From positions 4,887,126 through 4,951,125 of the forward strand of contig OX030958.1 in the NCBI GenBank assembly GCA_943735955.1: a stretch of 64,000 nt of DNA, given 5' to 3'. Position 1 is the first letter of the stretch. The number at the start of each line of letters is the position of its first letter. Under the pieces are notes generated by a model. That model was given only the letters and a program-made list of their open reading frames with translations, had not been told where the DNA came from and searched no databases. The translations under genes were made by a program, and so were the position numbers. This document shows positions 20,428-36,922 of this stretch, piece by piece. This DNA is from Piscicola geometra. Taxonomy: Eukaryota > Annelida > Clitellata > Hirudinida > Piscicolidae.

Positions 20428-21364
20428 TCAAACGTTTCATTGATAGTAAAATAAGAGCATTTGCTGAATCATAATAACACTTGAATTTCAAATCCCTTAC
20501 CCTGATCATATCACAAGATAAGGGAGTTTTATATTTTGGTATCAACCTAGTGACTTTTCAATTCTTAATATTGATTTATCTATCCGTAAAAGTTTTTTAC
20601 GGTGCGTATACAATGTTACGTTGTCTTGCGTTCATTCAATCATTCACTGCCACGCTCTCACGCACAAATACATTGTGATAATAATGTTGTTGAAATTAAA
20701 AATGTTCAAAAAATATATATAATTGATTCAATATGGATATATATATCAATAATGAAGCTTGAAGAATAACTTTCGGGCCCAGGTCGTGCTATTAAAGTTT
20801 TTGTGCTCATTGGTGCATGTCTCCTAAAACTTTGCAATAGTACCGTGTCTCTGAATTGGTGTGGGAAATTTTTAAACTTTTTCGTCACGCTAAATTTTCT
20901 TTACCGATGTAGTTATCATGGCTAAGTAAACATTTTGTTTAATTTAGAGAAACATTTAAGGACCGAAGAATGTGTTTAGAAGGCCAAGAAAGCCATAAAC
21001 CCACAGCCTTTCCGTCATGCCACAGGAATTTAAGAGAGTGCACTCTAAGACCTACTTAATGAGGTTTATGCATTTATAATAAGCCAGAACAACCACATAA
21101 TATTATAAATCATTCATTAGCTTGCAGTAACGCAGTGTGTCGCAGTCATGCTTCTTAAAGTTTAAGTTATACAGCTTTGACTTGGGAAACTAATTTTATA
21201 TTTTACATCCAAGAAAAGTTCTAGATACTTTACAATCAAATATCTAGGAATTCTTACTTAGACATATTTATTTATATTTAAATATAAATAATTGAAGTTT
21301 AAGATATTATCAACATTTTTTATTTATTCTGATAATTTATGATAGTTTATAGAAAAATTCCCAA
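20428..21364. other. Intergenic, no gene seen
   Basis: ALDH 3' UTR and AT-rich DNA between ALDH and the first glycosyltransferase. No convincing ORF, repeat array or transposon ends. Confidence 0.5.
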
Positions 21365-23212
21365 ATGAGAAACGGTAAGAAGTTGTTATTAAAGTTGCTG
21401 AGTTGTTTTGCACTTGCATCAGTCTTCATCTTCTTCTTGAATTACCAATGGAGCCGGAAGGAAGCAGTTGATCATCTTAGTGGCGGTAGCTATTATAGCT
21501 ATGACGGTGAAGCCAGTGAAGCCACTCCAAAAAGGCTTCCATTCACTCCTGATCCACTCTTAGACCAATTTAAAGTCTTGGAAAACACCATGAAGGCAAA
21601 TGAAGATACAGTCCTAGAAGTAGTGACTCCCTCAGGGTACAGAGGCTTAAGGGGGTGGCCTAGAAAGGTGTTGTTGCTAGAGAAAGAAACTGATGAGATG
21701 TGTTTGTTCGAAAACATTGAGATGAAGGATTCGTCAGAATGGGTGGGAATTGGGGAAAATGAAGACGAGAATTCTGCACCAATTTACCTCTACAGCGCCT
21801 ATCTCAGTCGACGATCTATTTCAACCTCCACTATAAATCTCATTGGTGAATAGAACGTCTGAAGACGTTTGTAACTGTATACAGTTGAACACAATAAAGA
21901 CGATTTATCATGGGCGTAAACCCAAGCTATCTATTTCATCCATTACAATACGGACTTTTGTAAAAGCTGTAAGAAATAAAACAATAAAATAAGGCTTAGT
22001 TTTGAAAAAATCAATATAAATATTTTTTAGGCCTATCAAGGGAGGCTTTGCGAGAGGGGTATTGCAGGCTGTGGAGTGGCGAGAAACAGCTCTTGGTTCC
22101 GGTTTCAGTCTCAAATGTCCTCTCCTCCCACCAGTACAGGTATTCTGAAAAATCTTTTCAAATAATTTTACAACTTATTCAGGCACAACAACCACAGGTA
22201 CAAGGAGCTGTTATTCAGCTGTTCCTTCAAGACTCACTTAATGGCCAGTCCAACACACGTAACTATCGTTTCCAGTCCCTGCTCTACACCCTCACATTCT
22301 TTGCGTATACGCACAACCAACTCGGCTGAAAAATCATTTTTGAAAAATTTTATCAATACCCGAAGTAAACACGCCGATAGAACTAAAGGATCTATGAAAG
22401 ATCATAAAAACTCAAAAAATTTCACAAACATGAAATTTGAATTTACTGCATGTGTGTCTCCCTTGCACAGCCACTACAGCGACAAACAGCAGCTGATCGA
22501 GTGGTTGGAAGCAAACATCTTGTTCGGAGTGGAGCACTTCATCGTCTACAACCACTCCACTCACCTTGGTGTGGACAGGGTACTAGAGTTCTATGCATCT
22601 CGAGACCTGCTTGAGGTGGTGCAGTGGAAAGTGCCAGTGCTGGTGACAGGCTCTCAATCAGAAGTTGCTTACTACGCACAAGTTCTCGCTCTAAATGACT
22701 GTCTTTTACGCGCCAAATGGACGTCTGCTTTCATCATTAATGCTGACCTTGACGAGCTCATTGTGCCGAGAACATCAAGATCTTATCACTCTCTCTTGGA
22801 AGAGATTGGTGCATTAAGCGAGGTTTATTCTTATAGAAATGTCTTTTTCCATTTAGATAGAAAAAGCTTATTTAATGGTGAGATAAAAGAGAAGCATGAT
22901 CTAACAGTATTGAAATACAAAACCAGAGACGAGTTCATATGGCCTGAGAATCAACGGTCAAAGATGATAGTACGCACGACGCTTTCATCGCCACTCTTGG
23001 TCCACTCTCCACACGTCATCACCACTTCCACTTACTACGCCCATCCGAAACAAGCTCTTCTACACCACTACAGAAGGTTTTCAATAAAAGGTCATGAGCA
23101 AGAAGTCACTGTACAAGATGCATCCATGGAAAGGTTTTCCGATAGATTTGTTTCAAACGTGAGACTGGCATATAGAAGTCTGAAGCAATTTTTAAAAAAA
23201 GATGATTTCTGA
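21365..23212 (+). CDS. Family-92 glycosyltransferase (DUF23), paralogue 1
   Basis: Type II Golgi membrane protein of family GT92, which includes the worm galactosyltransferase GALT-1 acting on core fucose. Exons 21365-21845, 22031-22139, 22198-23212; phases match, 534 residues. A short basic N-terminus is followed by one signal anchor (residues about 8-26). The catalytic domain begins near FTACVSPLHSHY; it has EWLEANILFGVEHFIVYNHS, the metal-binding DxD in NADLDELIVP, and the HHYRRFS block typical of the family end. Exon 1 ends in the conserved IYLYSAYLSRR strand. The acceptor substrate cannot be inferred. A divergent paralogue follows 221 bp downstream on the same strand, pointing to tandem duplication. 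Confidence 0.9.
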
Positions 23213-23433
23213 AGTAGTCCTAAAACCTTCATCCACAAGTTTATAAAAAAATACTATTTTGTATAGTTTTTAATTCTTTTAAAATATAATTTTTAGCTTT
23301 TAGTCAACGTTTCAGTCAATCACTTATGCCCTATATTATTTATACTTTGGCATGGTTAACCCTTTGACCCTTACTGCTAGGCAACGAAAACTGATGACAC
23401 ATTTGAAGAAAATACTTCAAAAGTGCTTTCAAA

Positions 23434-25497
23434 ATGATCAAAAATGTTAAATTTGTTCATTTACTTATATTAATTACTTTAGTTTGTTTATATAAAGTGA
23501 ATGGTTCTAAGTTTAAAAACTTTATAGATATAAATCTAAAGAATTCTAGAATCTTAGAACTGATTGATGATTCGAAAGACAATCTGATTAAATGGACACA
23601 AATCGATAATTCTACTTGGATTTTTTCTGCTTTTTTAGAATTAAGGTTCGAAAACCCCATTATTAAAGTATTAGGAATAGAACCAATACATGAATCCAGT
23701 TTGAAATATTGTCAGTTATGGGATACAAGTTTGATGAACTATGACGTTGTTCTGTTGAATAAAATTAAAATTAATCATGAAAAATCAAAGTGAGTAAATA
23801 TGTTATCTATTAAACAATAATATTACTATTTAATCTTATTTATAATTCAGTTTGAATTAATGATCAAATTTTTTTCCAATTTGAGCAGTTTTTATGAAAT
23901 GATATATGAGTGTCCTCTTTGGAAAAACAGATCGATTCTCAATATAGACTATGTTTCTCTAGTTCACCAAACATCTCTCCATCCTAACCATTTTGTAAAA
24001 ATTCGGTTTTCACATAAACTTGGTTTGAAAAAAATCCTAAAAAAGAATAATCAAAAGTCTGATTACTCTCACTTCCTGCAAGGAGAATCATGGACCAAAC
24101 ACAATAAAGAATATTTCGACCACAGTCGAATGCTGTTCAAAGAAGTCACAAAACCCGTCGAGGATGACGTTCAATTCACAGTCTGTGCCCCATTCCTCAT
24201 CAGCGAGGTTCCCTATGGATACTTGATAGAATGGATCGAACTTAACCGCCATCTAGGGATCGAAAGATTCTTTTTTTATCGCATGTCGGAAGCGGATGAG
24301 GCGATTAGAAGAAAGGCCTACAGAAAGAGAGACGATGCCGATCAGAAGTTGCGATCAATACTGGACTTTTATGTTGGACTTGGAGTAGCATTGGTGGTTA
24401 ACTGGACGTTTCCACTCAAAATGGAGAGTCTGCGAGGTGGCCTGTTGCATGAAAAATCATATATTTTGAGTCTAGACATGGCATTAACCCACTGCCTCTA
24501 CCACAATCTCTACTCCAGCAAATACATCGTCAACCTTGCCATTGATGAATACTTCACTTTCACACGACATGATCACATCATTTCATTCCTCCGCCAGCTT
24601 AATCTCCAAGCGTCTGAAAACTTCCTGCAACCACACAAGATCCTGAAACCAAACTTTCTTGACTCCTCCAATGATACTTCACTACATAAGGTTGGTGTGC
24701 TGTACTTTCCCAACACCTTCTACTTGAACTTCGATGAACTGAAACTGAACGAATCGAGAAGGAGTCATCTCGATGGGCTTAAAACCTGCGTAATGGAAGA
24801 GCGCTGGAAACGAGTTTATAAATTCTACTGCAAGTACATCGTCTCGACTGAAATTGCTCTGTGGTTGAGTCTCTTTCGTGCTGAAACACAGGATGGTGAT
24901 GATGTGCTGGAAGTGATGGTGAGCGAGAAAGAAGCTGTGATGCGCTCCTACCTTCACTTGCGACCCTTGCATTCGTCAGAGTTTTCATCTCAACTCAATG
25001 ATATTGGCAAGTCTGAAAGCCCCCAAGTTGACAATGCTGCCTTCGAGAGCCACGTCACTTACCTCTACAACCTCCTAGGCCATCGTCTGTCTGGCATTAA
25101 TGGTAGTGAGACCGAGGATAAAGAAGAAGAGAAGGAAAGTATAGTAAAAGAAAAGAGAAAAGTTGAGAAAAAAAACTTTGAGCAAAATATATTGGATGAA
25201 AAAGAGTTGGAAGATGAATTACTGGAAGAAGTAGCATGGGGCGATTATAGTAAAGATAGGTTTGTAGAAATCAAAAAAGAAAATAATACAAAAGGGGGGT
25301 TAAAAGACTTTAAAAATAATAAATTAGTAAGTGCAGCAGATGATTTCAAGAAATGGTTGTGTGCGCAAATTGTGGAAGATGTGTTCATGAGGAGGTATGA
25401 AGGTGAACTGGTCAAGAGGCATCTCATCGTTAAAGCACTGGCCACAGTAAAAGTTTGGAAATATGGTAGAAAGAAGGAAAAGACGGAGAAATTATGA
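23434..25497 (+). CDS. Family-92 glycosyltransferase-like protein, divergent paralogue 2
   Basis: Exons 23434-23789 and 23889-25497; the acceptor GAGCAG at 23883-23888 keeps the frame, giving 654 residues. A hydrophobic N-terminal segment (residues about 7-22) could be a signal anchor. The GT92 domain is recognisable: FTVCAPFLISEVPYGYLIEWIE, HLGIERFFFYRMS, and DFYVGLGVALVVNW. The position of the DxD metal site reads LAIDEYFTF, so the usual Asp-x-Asp is replaced by Asp-Glu in a different spacing. The protein carries a Glu/Lys-rich C-terminal extension of about 140 residues (from near ETEDKEEEKES) not found in the first paralogue. It could be a non-catalytic or altered-specificity member. Confidence 0.85.
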
Positions 25498-29458
<3,961 letters not shown>

Positions 29459-32400
29459 TCAATCGAAGATCGAAGCACTGTTGTCGAATCCATTGTGGTA
29501 GTTGTTGCCGAAGGGTAGTAGCACCTTTTTTGGGAGGTTGTAGTTTTTGTTGTGGAAGAGAAGGTTGTTGCTGAGTTGTTGTTGCAGTAGTTGGAAGGCT
29601 TCGTTGCTTGGGTGAATGATGTTGTTGTTGTTGTTTGAAGTTCTCAAAGCTTCCAGGCTATCATTGAGCTTGTTGTTCATATTCTTTCCCTTTAAGTAGT
29701 TGTCATCGTTGTCATTGTCATTGTTGTGGTTGCTGTTGTTGCTGCTGCTGTTGTTTCTCACGTCTGCCGAGACATCACTCTTCTCAGAATGTTGAGTATT
29801 GTTGTTGCTGTCGCAGTTATCGGATGCATGGTATTGTTGCTGGTTGTTGTAGTCGACCTGTTTTTATTATTATGTTTTTTTATGAAGTTTGGCTTCGCTT
29901 CTATTTCACTAGGATTACCTCCTTATAACTAAAACACATTTTTCTCTTAAAGTTCTAATTTTAAACCATTATTTCTACACTTCATCCTCAAACCCGCACT
30001 ACTAAGCCCTTTATCCATCCACCAAGATCACCTTCCATGCAGTGGCAGGGTGAGGCTGGATCTCAATGGCGGTGAGAAGGGGAGTGCCTGATGGGTGACA
30101 GACCGGACTCGACGCTATCATCGGGACTCCCTGTGAGATTGCGGTGAAGATGGGTGAGTGTTTTGGCATATAATGTGTTTAAGCGCTTCAGTTGCGTGCC
30201 CGGGCGCTATACAAAAATGACAATTATTATTATTATTATATAGGGGATGGCGGGGTGTAGTAAGAGTGGTCTAGTTGCAATAAACGAATATTATTAACGT
30301 GGCGTGAACCCGGATGAGCTTCATGATCGATTGGTTATGGACAATTTAATAATAGTAATAATTGAGAAGTTTTGCTGGTATATCATATACCGGATATGCT
30401 GTAGTTTAATTACAGCAGAAGTTTAGGTGGGTGGAAGTGTTTAAGATAAGTGAATGAAGGAATGAAGAGTCCTGATGATGTTTGAAAGAGTGTTACTACT
30501 GTATTTTTCGCCGATTGAATTCTTTGTCGTGAAACCGTTATGCAGTGTTGAGGGTGACGATGGCAAGAAGAACAGCCCTAATTATCCTCAATTGTCTTCT
30601 CACGTTTGGTGATTAAAACAGAGGTGTTTGTATACGTGTGTGTGCGTTTAATTAACAGTTTGTATGTTATTTTAAGTGATTGTATTTTGTTATGTGTTTA
30701 TGTTTTTGCCTATTTGTGTGTGTTTGCTTGTGGCTTGGTGTGTGTTTGTGTATCATTTATTGAGCGTTGCTTGGTGACATCATGTTAACACGCCTATAAA
30801 GATGTTCTACTGTCTGTTAGATGAAATTCATGAATGAATGAATTAATTAATTAATGGATAGACTATTTGATTAGTAAATACATAAAAACGGTCTAAGTGA
30901 ATAGATGAATTGAAACGCTAAGTTGAGTATAGAAATTAAATAAAATATTTTATAAACTAAAATTTAAAACTTTTTTTAAAAGTTTAAGTTATGAATGAAA
31001 CATTTGCTGAAAGCTCAAAATAAAAAAATAATTGTTAAATACAGCTATAATGTAAAAGAATAAATACAAACGCATAAGATATACACATAACCACACAAAA
31101 CGAGGCACACAAAAGGGCATCAAGACATCTGGAAGACAAAAGCTTGTGGTCGGCTAACGTGTAATCAGCTTTGCAGTGAAGAGAAAGATGGAGTGGGATA
31201 AAGGAAAGGATGAAGGAAAGAATGGATGAAAGAAAAAGATAAAATAGAAATGGGTGTAAATTAAAAGTGGAAAAAAATAAATATGGGTGAGAAGATTGTT
31301 AAAGAGGTAAAAATCGATATTATTTATAAAAAGAATCTTAGAATATGCAAATAGAGGTGGATGAATGTGAGAGCGGTTGAAGAGAAGGGTGGGTGAGGGG
31401 CTTGTATTGCTTGGAGTGGATCGGTAAGCCACTTAAAACATACAAATAAAATAATAAATATAGTTGTATATTAAGACAAAAATAAAAATTGTTAGCGGAG
31501 AAATGAAATATTTGATGTCTGGATGAATGGATTATTGGATAAATGAATGGATGAATTAATGAAAATTGACTGATTGAGGGATGGGCCTTGGCTGAGAGGT
31601 GGGCTGGTGACAGTGAGCACTACATTAGAACACTCCATGTTGTTTCCATGGCAACGCTCTTCTGGCGCAACTAAGTGACAACAAGGCAACGGATCGAAGA
31701 ATTGATAATATGAAAATTAAGTATTTTTAAATATTCATTTAACAGCAAAGATATTTCCTTGTCAGTCTGCTGCAAAGACAGACAGAACGAATGAATATTC
31801 TATTGCATCTTTAAAACTGCTAGTTTTCAAATAGATCATTGAGATTTTTATTGATAAATAAACTGCATTTAAATTAAATCAAATCGGATTAAATTATTAA
31901 TTAATTTTGAAGCAGTTTTGGGACTTGTGTCGTGGATGACTCTTTAAACCTCAATGACGCTCGAACGAACAAACTCAACCCGCCCCTAGCATTCGACAGA
32001 CACATAACAAGATGTGTGTTTGTGATTTAATGTAAGTGTGTATGTTTGTGTGTATGTTTGTGTGTATGTTTGTGTATATGTTTGTGTGTATGTTTGTGTG
32101 TATGTTCGTGTGTATGTTTGTGTGTATGTTTTTGTGAATGTTTTTGTGTATGTTTTTGTGTATTTTTTTTAATGTTTTGTGTATATTTGTGTGCGTATGT
32201 TTGTGTGTATGTTTTTGTGTATGTTTTTGTGTATGTTTGTGTGTATGTTTGTGTGTATGTTTGTGTGTATGTTTTTGTGTATGTTTGTGTGTATGTTTGT
32301 GTGTATGTTTGTGTGTATGTTTGTGTCTATGTTTGTGTGTATGTTTGTGTGTATGTTTGTGTGTATGTTTGTGTGTATGTTTGTGTGTATGTTTGTGTGT

Positions 32401-34949
32401 ATGTTTGTGTGTATGTTTTTGTGTATGTTTTTGTGTATGTTTTATAAATGTTTTGTGTATGTTTTTCAAATGTTTTGTGTATGTTTGTGTGCGTATGTTT
32501 GTGTGACAGTTTTTGTGTACGCTTGTGTGACAGTTTGTGTGTCTGTGTGATAACAAAGTACAGTAATGGGTATGAGCGAGGAATGACGGGAAGAGCATCG
32601 CACCTACCTTATTGGTAAGCCACATCTCCACCGGGTCAGATACGCCTTCCTGCGAGTGTGGTCGCTACCAAGTAAAATTACTGAGATTAACTTATTTATA
32701 AAATATATTCAACGCTAATTTACTTTTTTTTCGCATTAGAAAAATATTTAAAAAGTAAAATAAGTAAATTAGCTGTAAAAAGAAAATCTTCAAATGCTTT
32801 AAAACCTAAAAAAGATTTTAAGGCAGTGAATGAAGCGGAAATGAGATATTTTATCTACGTAGATTCAGTTATTTTATCTCTCGACTTTTTTGAAGTAAGC
32901 TTAGCGCGTTTAATTGAAAAAGATACTTTCACGATCAGGAATAAGGCAAGAATTTAGATAAAACGTAAATAGATTCTAAAAGTTGAAGTTCACTAGATGA
33001 TTTAAAACAAACTTTAAAAAGTGGATAGAATCTTAAAAATACCTTTTCCTGTTGCTGGCGAATCTGCCGGATGAGAAGACTTCTCTTCTTGTCCTTGCAT
33101 CGTTTGTTCTGGAACCACACCCTGATCACGCGAGGGTTTAAGCCTGTCATCTCGACCAACTGCTCCTTCATCAAGGCGTCTGGCCGAGGATTCGCCGCGT
33201 AGCAAGTTCTTGGAGTTTGCGGAAGATAAATCAATAGTAAAAATAATAGCTAAATCAATTAGTAAGTCTAATTAACATTTTGTGAATGAAGAATTGGGTT
33301 CGAAATAGCTAAAATAAGTTGATTTAAGTTTATCATAGCATCGCTACCTCAAGGTGTGCAGTTGTTTTTCGTTCAAAACGGTCCTGATGCGGGTGGTTTT
33401 GGTGCTACACGCCAGTGTGCTCGCTGAGCCTTTGCTGTTCAATAACTGAAGGGATGAGAATTAAATAGTGAGTGTGTTTGACTTTTTGTAATATAAGTTG
33501 GCATTATAATAATCTCATCGTAATCATTAAAATTATCATCATCGTCATCATCATCATCGTCATCATCAAAAGCATCATCATCGTCATCATCATCATCGTA
33601 ATCATCATAATCATCATCATCGTCATAATCGTCATCATCATCATCGTCATCATCGTCATCATCATCATCATTATAATCATCATCATCACCTGATGCTGTC
33701 TGCAGTCTCTTTGCTGAGACGCCAAAGGGATGTCGTTGTCTGCAGGGTTCATGAAATAGAGTCTTTATTGTATTGAAAATTAAAATCCTAAAATTAAAAA
33801 CTTACTTAAAACACATTTTTCAATATTTTAATTTAAAATACAAATTCACAATATTCTGGTTAATCAAGTCAAGTTTTTTCCATTTTAATTCAAGATAATA
33901 ATTATTTATGAAAGATTAATAAAAAAATTATTTATGTAATAATATAAATTTTAAACTTTCAAACCAACTTGTTTGATCTCCGTTCAGAGACTTGCTGTCG
34001 AACGCTTCAAAGTCGCCACTGTCGTCGTTGTTGTAGCTGCTGGTGTCGCTCTGGTGGTCGGTGGCGGCGACTTCACTTTCATAGTCCATCTTGCAGTAGA
34101 GCTTGTCGTTGATGGTGCTGTACAACTCACCCTTGGAAATCACTCTGCTGCACACGACGCAACTGTGTTGGTGGTTGAAGAAGAAGCTATTTGGAAGACT
34201 CTTTTACTTTGAGCACCATCGACCCGCTCAAGATGAAACAGGCAAACCAACAAACATCAAAAAAAAATTCAATGTGCATTTAAAATAAAAGAAAACTTTC
34301 ACTCTATAAAAACAGTCACTGACCGAAAGCAGTCGACGTGGTAGATGAGTTTGCACGTGCTGATCACCATCTCGTCGTCATGGAAACGACAGCCGCACAA
34401 GCCACACTTTACTTTTTGAAGTCTGCTGGTTGTTTGTCAGCATGCCTAACATTCATCAAACAATTTTTTATGTTTAAAAAATGTATTTTCGAGCGTCTTC
34501 ATAAGCCCCCCCTCCAACCTTTCATAATCCTTCTTACAAAACAGCCGTCCCTCCTTGACGAAGCACGTTTTGTTTTTTTCCAAATTGCCACCACACTCGA
34601 CACAACTGAGGCAGTCTTCGTGGAAGTGCCTGTCGGCGCCGATTGACAGGAGGTAGTAGTCGTGAATCTGCTTGTCGCAAGCCCTGCAGTTCACCGGGTG
34701 TTTGGTCGAAGGTGAGGCTGGGTTGTTTGTGTTGTTGGTTTCATCATTGGTGTTGGTAGTGGTGGTGGTGGTAGTGGTGGTGGTGGGAATGTTGCCTCTG
34801 TGGTTGTTGGGAGATGAAGGGGATTTGTTAGCAGTTTTGGAAGTGCTTTGGTCTTTGCCGCTGTTTCTCAGAGTGTTTTTGCTTTTTGCTTTGACGTTCT
34901 TTTTTATGATGTCCTTACTTTCACTACTGTTTGCTTTGCTTGAATCCAT
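29459..34949 (-). CDS. ISL1: Islet-type LIM-homeodomain transcription factor
   Basis: Nuclear regulator of motor-neuron and other neural fates. Exons (minus): 34949-34519, 34422-34324, 34162-33969, 33739-33690, 33445-33348, 33208-33043, 32649-32608 (least certain), 30130-30032, 29857-29459; 1578 bp, 525 residues. A Ser/Lys-rich leader with a poly-Thr run precedes LIM1 ([14 protein letters not shown] to CKKDYER) and LIM2 ([14 protein letters not shown] to YCKMDYES). The homeodomain is split over two exons: [16 protein letters not shown], then [16 protein letters not shown] and [17 protein letters not shown], nearly identical to vertebrate ISL1/2. After it come the Islet-specific GVPMIASSP and TAWK (compare GTPMVAASP and PPWK) and an Asn/Gln-rich tail of about 130 residues, where [11 protein letters not shown] may match the vertebrate QPAFQQLVNF. 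Vertebrates have two Islet genes; this looks like the single invertebrate one. Confidence 0.96.
30181..30241 (+). mobile_element. LINE 3' UTR fragment with (ATT)n tail, second copy
   Basis: AAGCGCTTCAGTTGCGTGCC followed by CGGGCGCTATACAAAAATGA and an (ATT)n tail. It repeats the 3' UTR of the LINE end at 9852-9908 with few changes and lies in an Islet intron, antisense to Islet. Only about 60 bp are left. Confidence 0.8.
32035..32455. repeat. 12-bp minisatellite in an Islet intron
   Basis: About 33 copies of TATGTTTGTGTG with TATGTTTTTGTG variants. It is intronic, just 3' (in Islet sense) of the small exon at 32649-32608. Long alternating Cys/Val or His/Thr reading frames here come from the repeat. 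Confidence 0.95.
33535..33689. repeat. (ATC)n tract next to an Islet splice donor
   Basis: About 155 bp of ATC/GTC trinucleotides, beginning (in Islet sense) at the donor of the exon 33739-33690 as GTGATGATGATG. Confidence 0.9.
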
Positions 34950-35261
34950 TACGAAGCAATAGCTGATCGCTCAAAAAGTATTTTGATTATTTCGTTCTTT
35001 CACCGCCTTGAATCTTTCAGCAAAACTTTATATTCCCGTTTAAAAGTATAATTTTTTATACCAGTAAACCAGCTCGTTGGTGTCACTGCAACTTTCTCAA
35101 ACGGTTTCCCAACATTAGCGAAGTCACACTAGCTCGAAGATATGGACTGTGAGTCCAGACAACTCAAGAATCCCAAAGCTAAAAGCTACAAATTTATTTG
35201 CTAGAAAATCGGAAAAGCAAACAGCTCCAATGTTTCATATCCCTCCAAGACCACTCTTCTT

Positions 35262-35318
35262 CCTTATATACACTCACCCACTTGTGCCAGCGATGACGTA
35301 GTAATGATTTCAACCAAT
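35262..35318 (-). promoter_or_regulatory. Islet core promoter: TATA box, CRE-like site, CCAAT box
   Basis: On the minus strand, upstream of the Islet ATG at 34949: a TATATAAGG box (35270-35262), a CRE-like TACGTCA (35300-35294) about 25 bp further up, and an inverted CCAAT, ATTGG (35318-35314). The order and spacing suit a TATA-type developmental promoter, predicting a start of transcription near 35235 and a 5' UTR of about 290 bp. The motifs are seen; their use is inferred. Confidence 0.6.
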
Positions 35319-35329
35319 CAGTGATCGAG

Positions 35330-35765
35330 AAAGGAGATGCAACCAATGGCAGAAGAGAAAGGGACATGTGAAAGGCTGGGAAGAAATGATGGAAGGGTGT
35401 GAGTGCTTTTGAGCAGATGTGTGTATGTGTGTTCTTTTTCGATTCTGTATTGACTTTTATTTATATATTTATTATCTTTTATTTTCAAAATAAATATAGA
35501 AATAAATATTGTAACAAATTGAATTGATTTTAATTATATAAACACATGCCGAACAACTTTTACTTATCGATTCAATTACGACTTTTGTTCCTTTTAATTA
35601 ATTGCAAGAGCAATTATGCAACAAATCAGATACAAGCTTATCGATCTAGCCATCAATTTTGCATTCATAAGTTTTTCTTGATCATTTAAGACCCATATTA
35701 TACCTAAACTTTGAAGTTTATTTTTAATGTATCTAAAAAAAGATAATTTACTGAAAAATAAATTT
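35330..35765. other. Intergenic, upstream of Islet
   Basis: AT-rich DNA between the Islet promoter motifs and the unidentified ORF relic. Nothing else recognised. Confidence 0.5.
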
Positions 35766-36578
35766 TTAAGCAGAATATTGTTTAATGAAGGAGTTTGAAA
35801 ACAAAAATGTTATAAAAATATTCCTAGCAAAGGCATCCGAAGTGATGGCACTTATTTTAATGGCCAGCGGAGTATAGCTTATTGCATAATAATCATGCAG
35901 CTTGCATTTTAAACCACCCAAAGTTATGCCACTTGCTTCAACTCCTAGCAAGCCCAGAAGTTTTGATGGTTTATTTGATTTCACAAGAGATGTATTCCAA
36001 ATATTTTGCTTACATAAATTATACATAAAAGCTAAATTCGTTTTTATAGCATCGTTTACTACAGGCTCAAACATTTGTAAGAATTCAATCAGCCATTTCC
36101 TCTCATAAAAGGAAGTTAAAAATGCTAAAAGCTGTCTTTGTAACTGTCCTTGAGCGGCTGCTACTACAGTAGGAGCCCATGTATGTGTTCCCATTCGACA
36201 AACCTGCACTGGGGCGTCTTAATAGGTCTAATTACAGTTCCTCGCAGCGCCTTTGATCCCCCTTGATTAGAGCAATCTGTCGACAAACCCACTTTTGCTT
36301 AAAAATTTAATGAAAGGACTTTTGACTTTGCATTACTTCATTGCATAACATTATTGAATATCCACTGCACTATCCATTAGGATTGCTTGGTCTAGTTGAG
36401 TTTCTCGTCGTTGTATTGTATATTTGTTGCTGTGGCCAAGGCGAAGAGATGAACGCAGCTGACGCAAATGGAGCATCTTGCGAGGAGTCTTGCACACATT
36501 AGAGTGCTTGATCGCCATTAATAAACTTAAAGAGCAATTAAGGCATATTAACCACCTGCCCACGCACCGCTGCATCAC
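35766..36578 (-). pseudogene. Unidentified decayed coding region
   Basis: On the minus strand, a 147-codon open frame (36209-35766) has protein-like composition: GTHTWAPTVVAAAQGQ at its start, YERKWLIEFLQMF, then KLLGLLGVEASGITLGGLKC and a TSDAFARNIF block. Upstream a different frame continues with coding-like text (SNQGGSKALRGTVIRPIKTP, about 36310-36220), and further up lies another 75-codon open piece (36578-36351). Frames shift between pieces and no GT-AG introns join them, so this looks like a broken intronless insertion. I do not recognise the family. A retrocopy, a transposon gene or an old viral integration are all possible. No TIRs or poly(A) tail were found. Confidence 0.45.
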
Positions 36579-36922
36579 ACCTTACCGTCTCACACGCTTT
36601 AATTATCTCGAATACTTACTTTTGTTACATTGAAATAAGTTATTTGAAACCATTTTAAGTAAGTGTACAGAGTTTAATAAAGGAAAAAACACGCTTATAC
36701 TGTTTTTTTGAAAAGTCCAAAAAATAAATTTTGTTTAAACATTTTAAATTATACTATTTTTACTATAATTAAAGCCAAACTTATAAATGAATTGTTTGAA
36801 TTGAAAGAGCCTGCAAGCACTCAAATCATCTCGAATCTACTTAAATAAGAAGCAAATTGATTGAAACAACGATAGGCGAAAGACTTATATAAACTAGCGC
36901 AAGAGACCGCCACATGATATAT

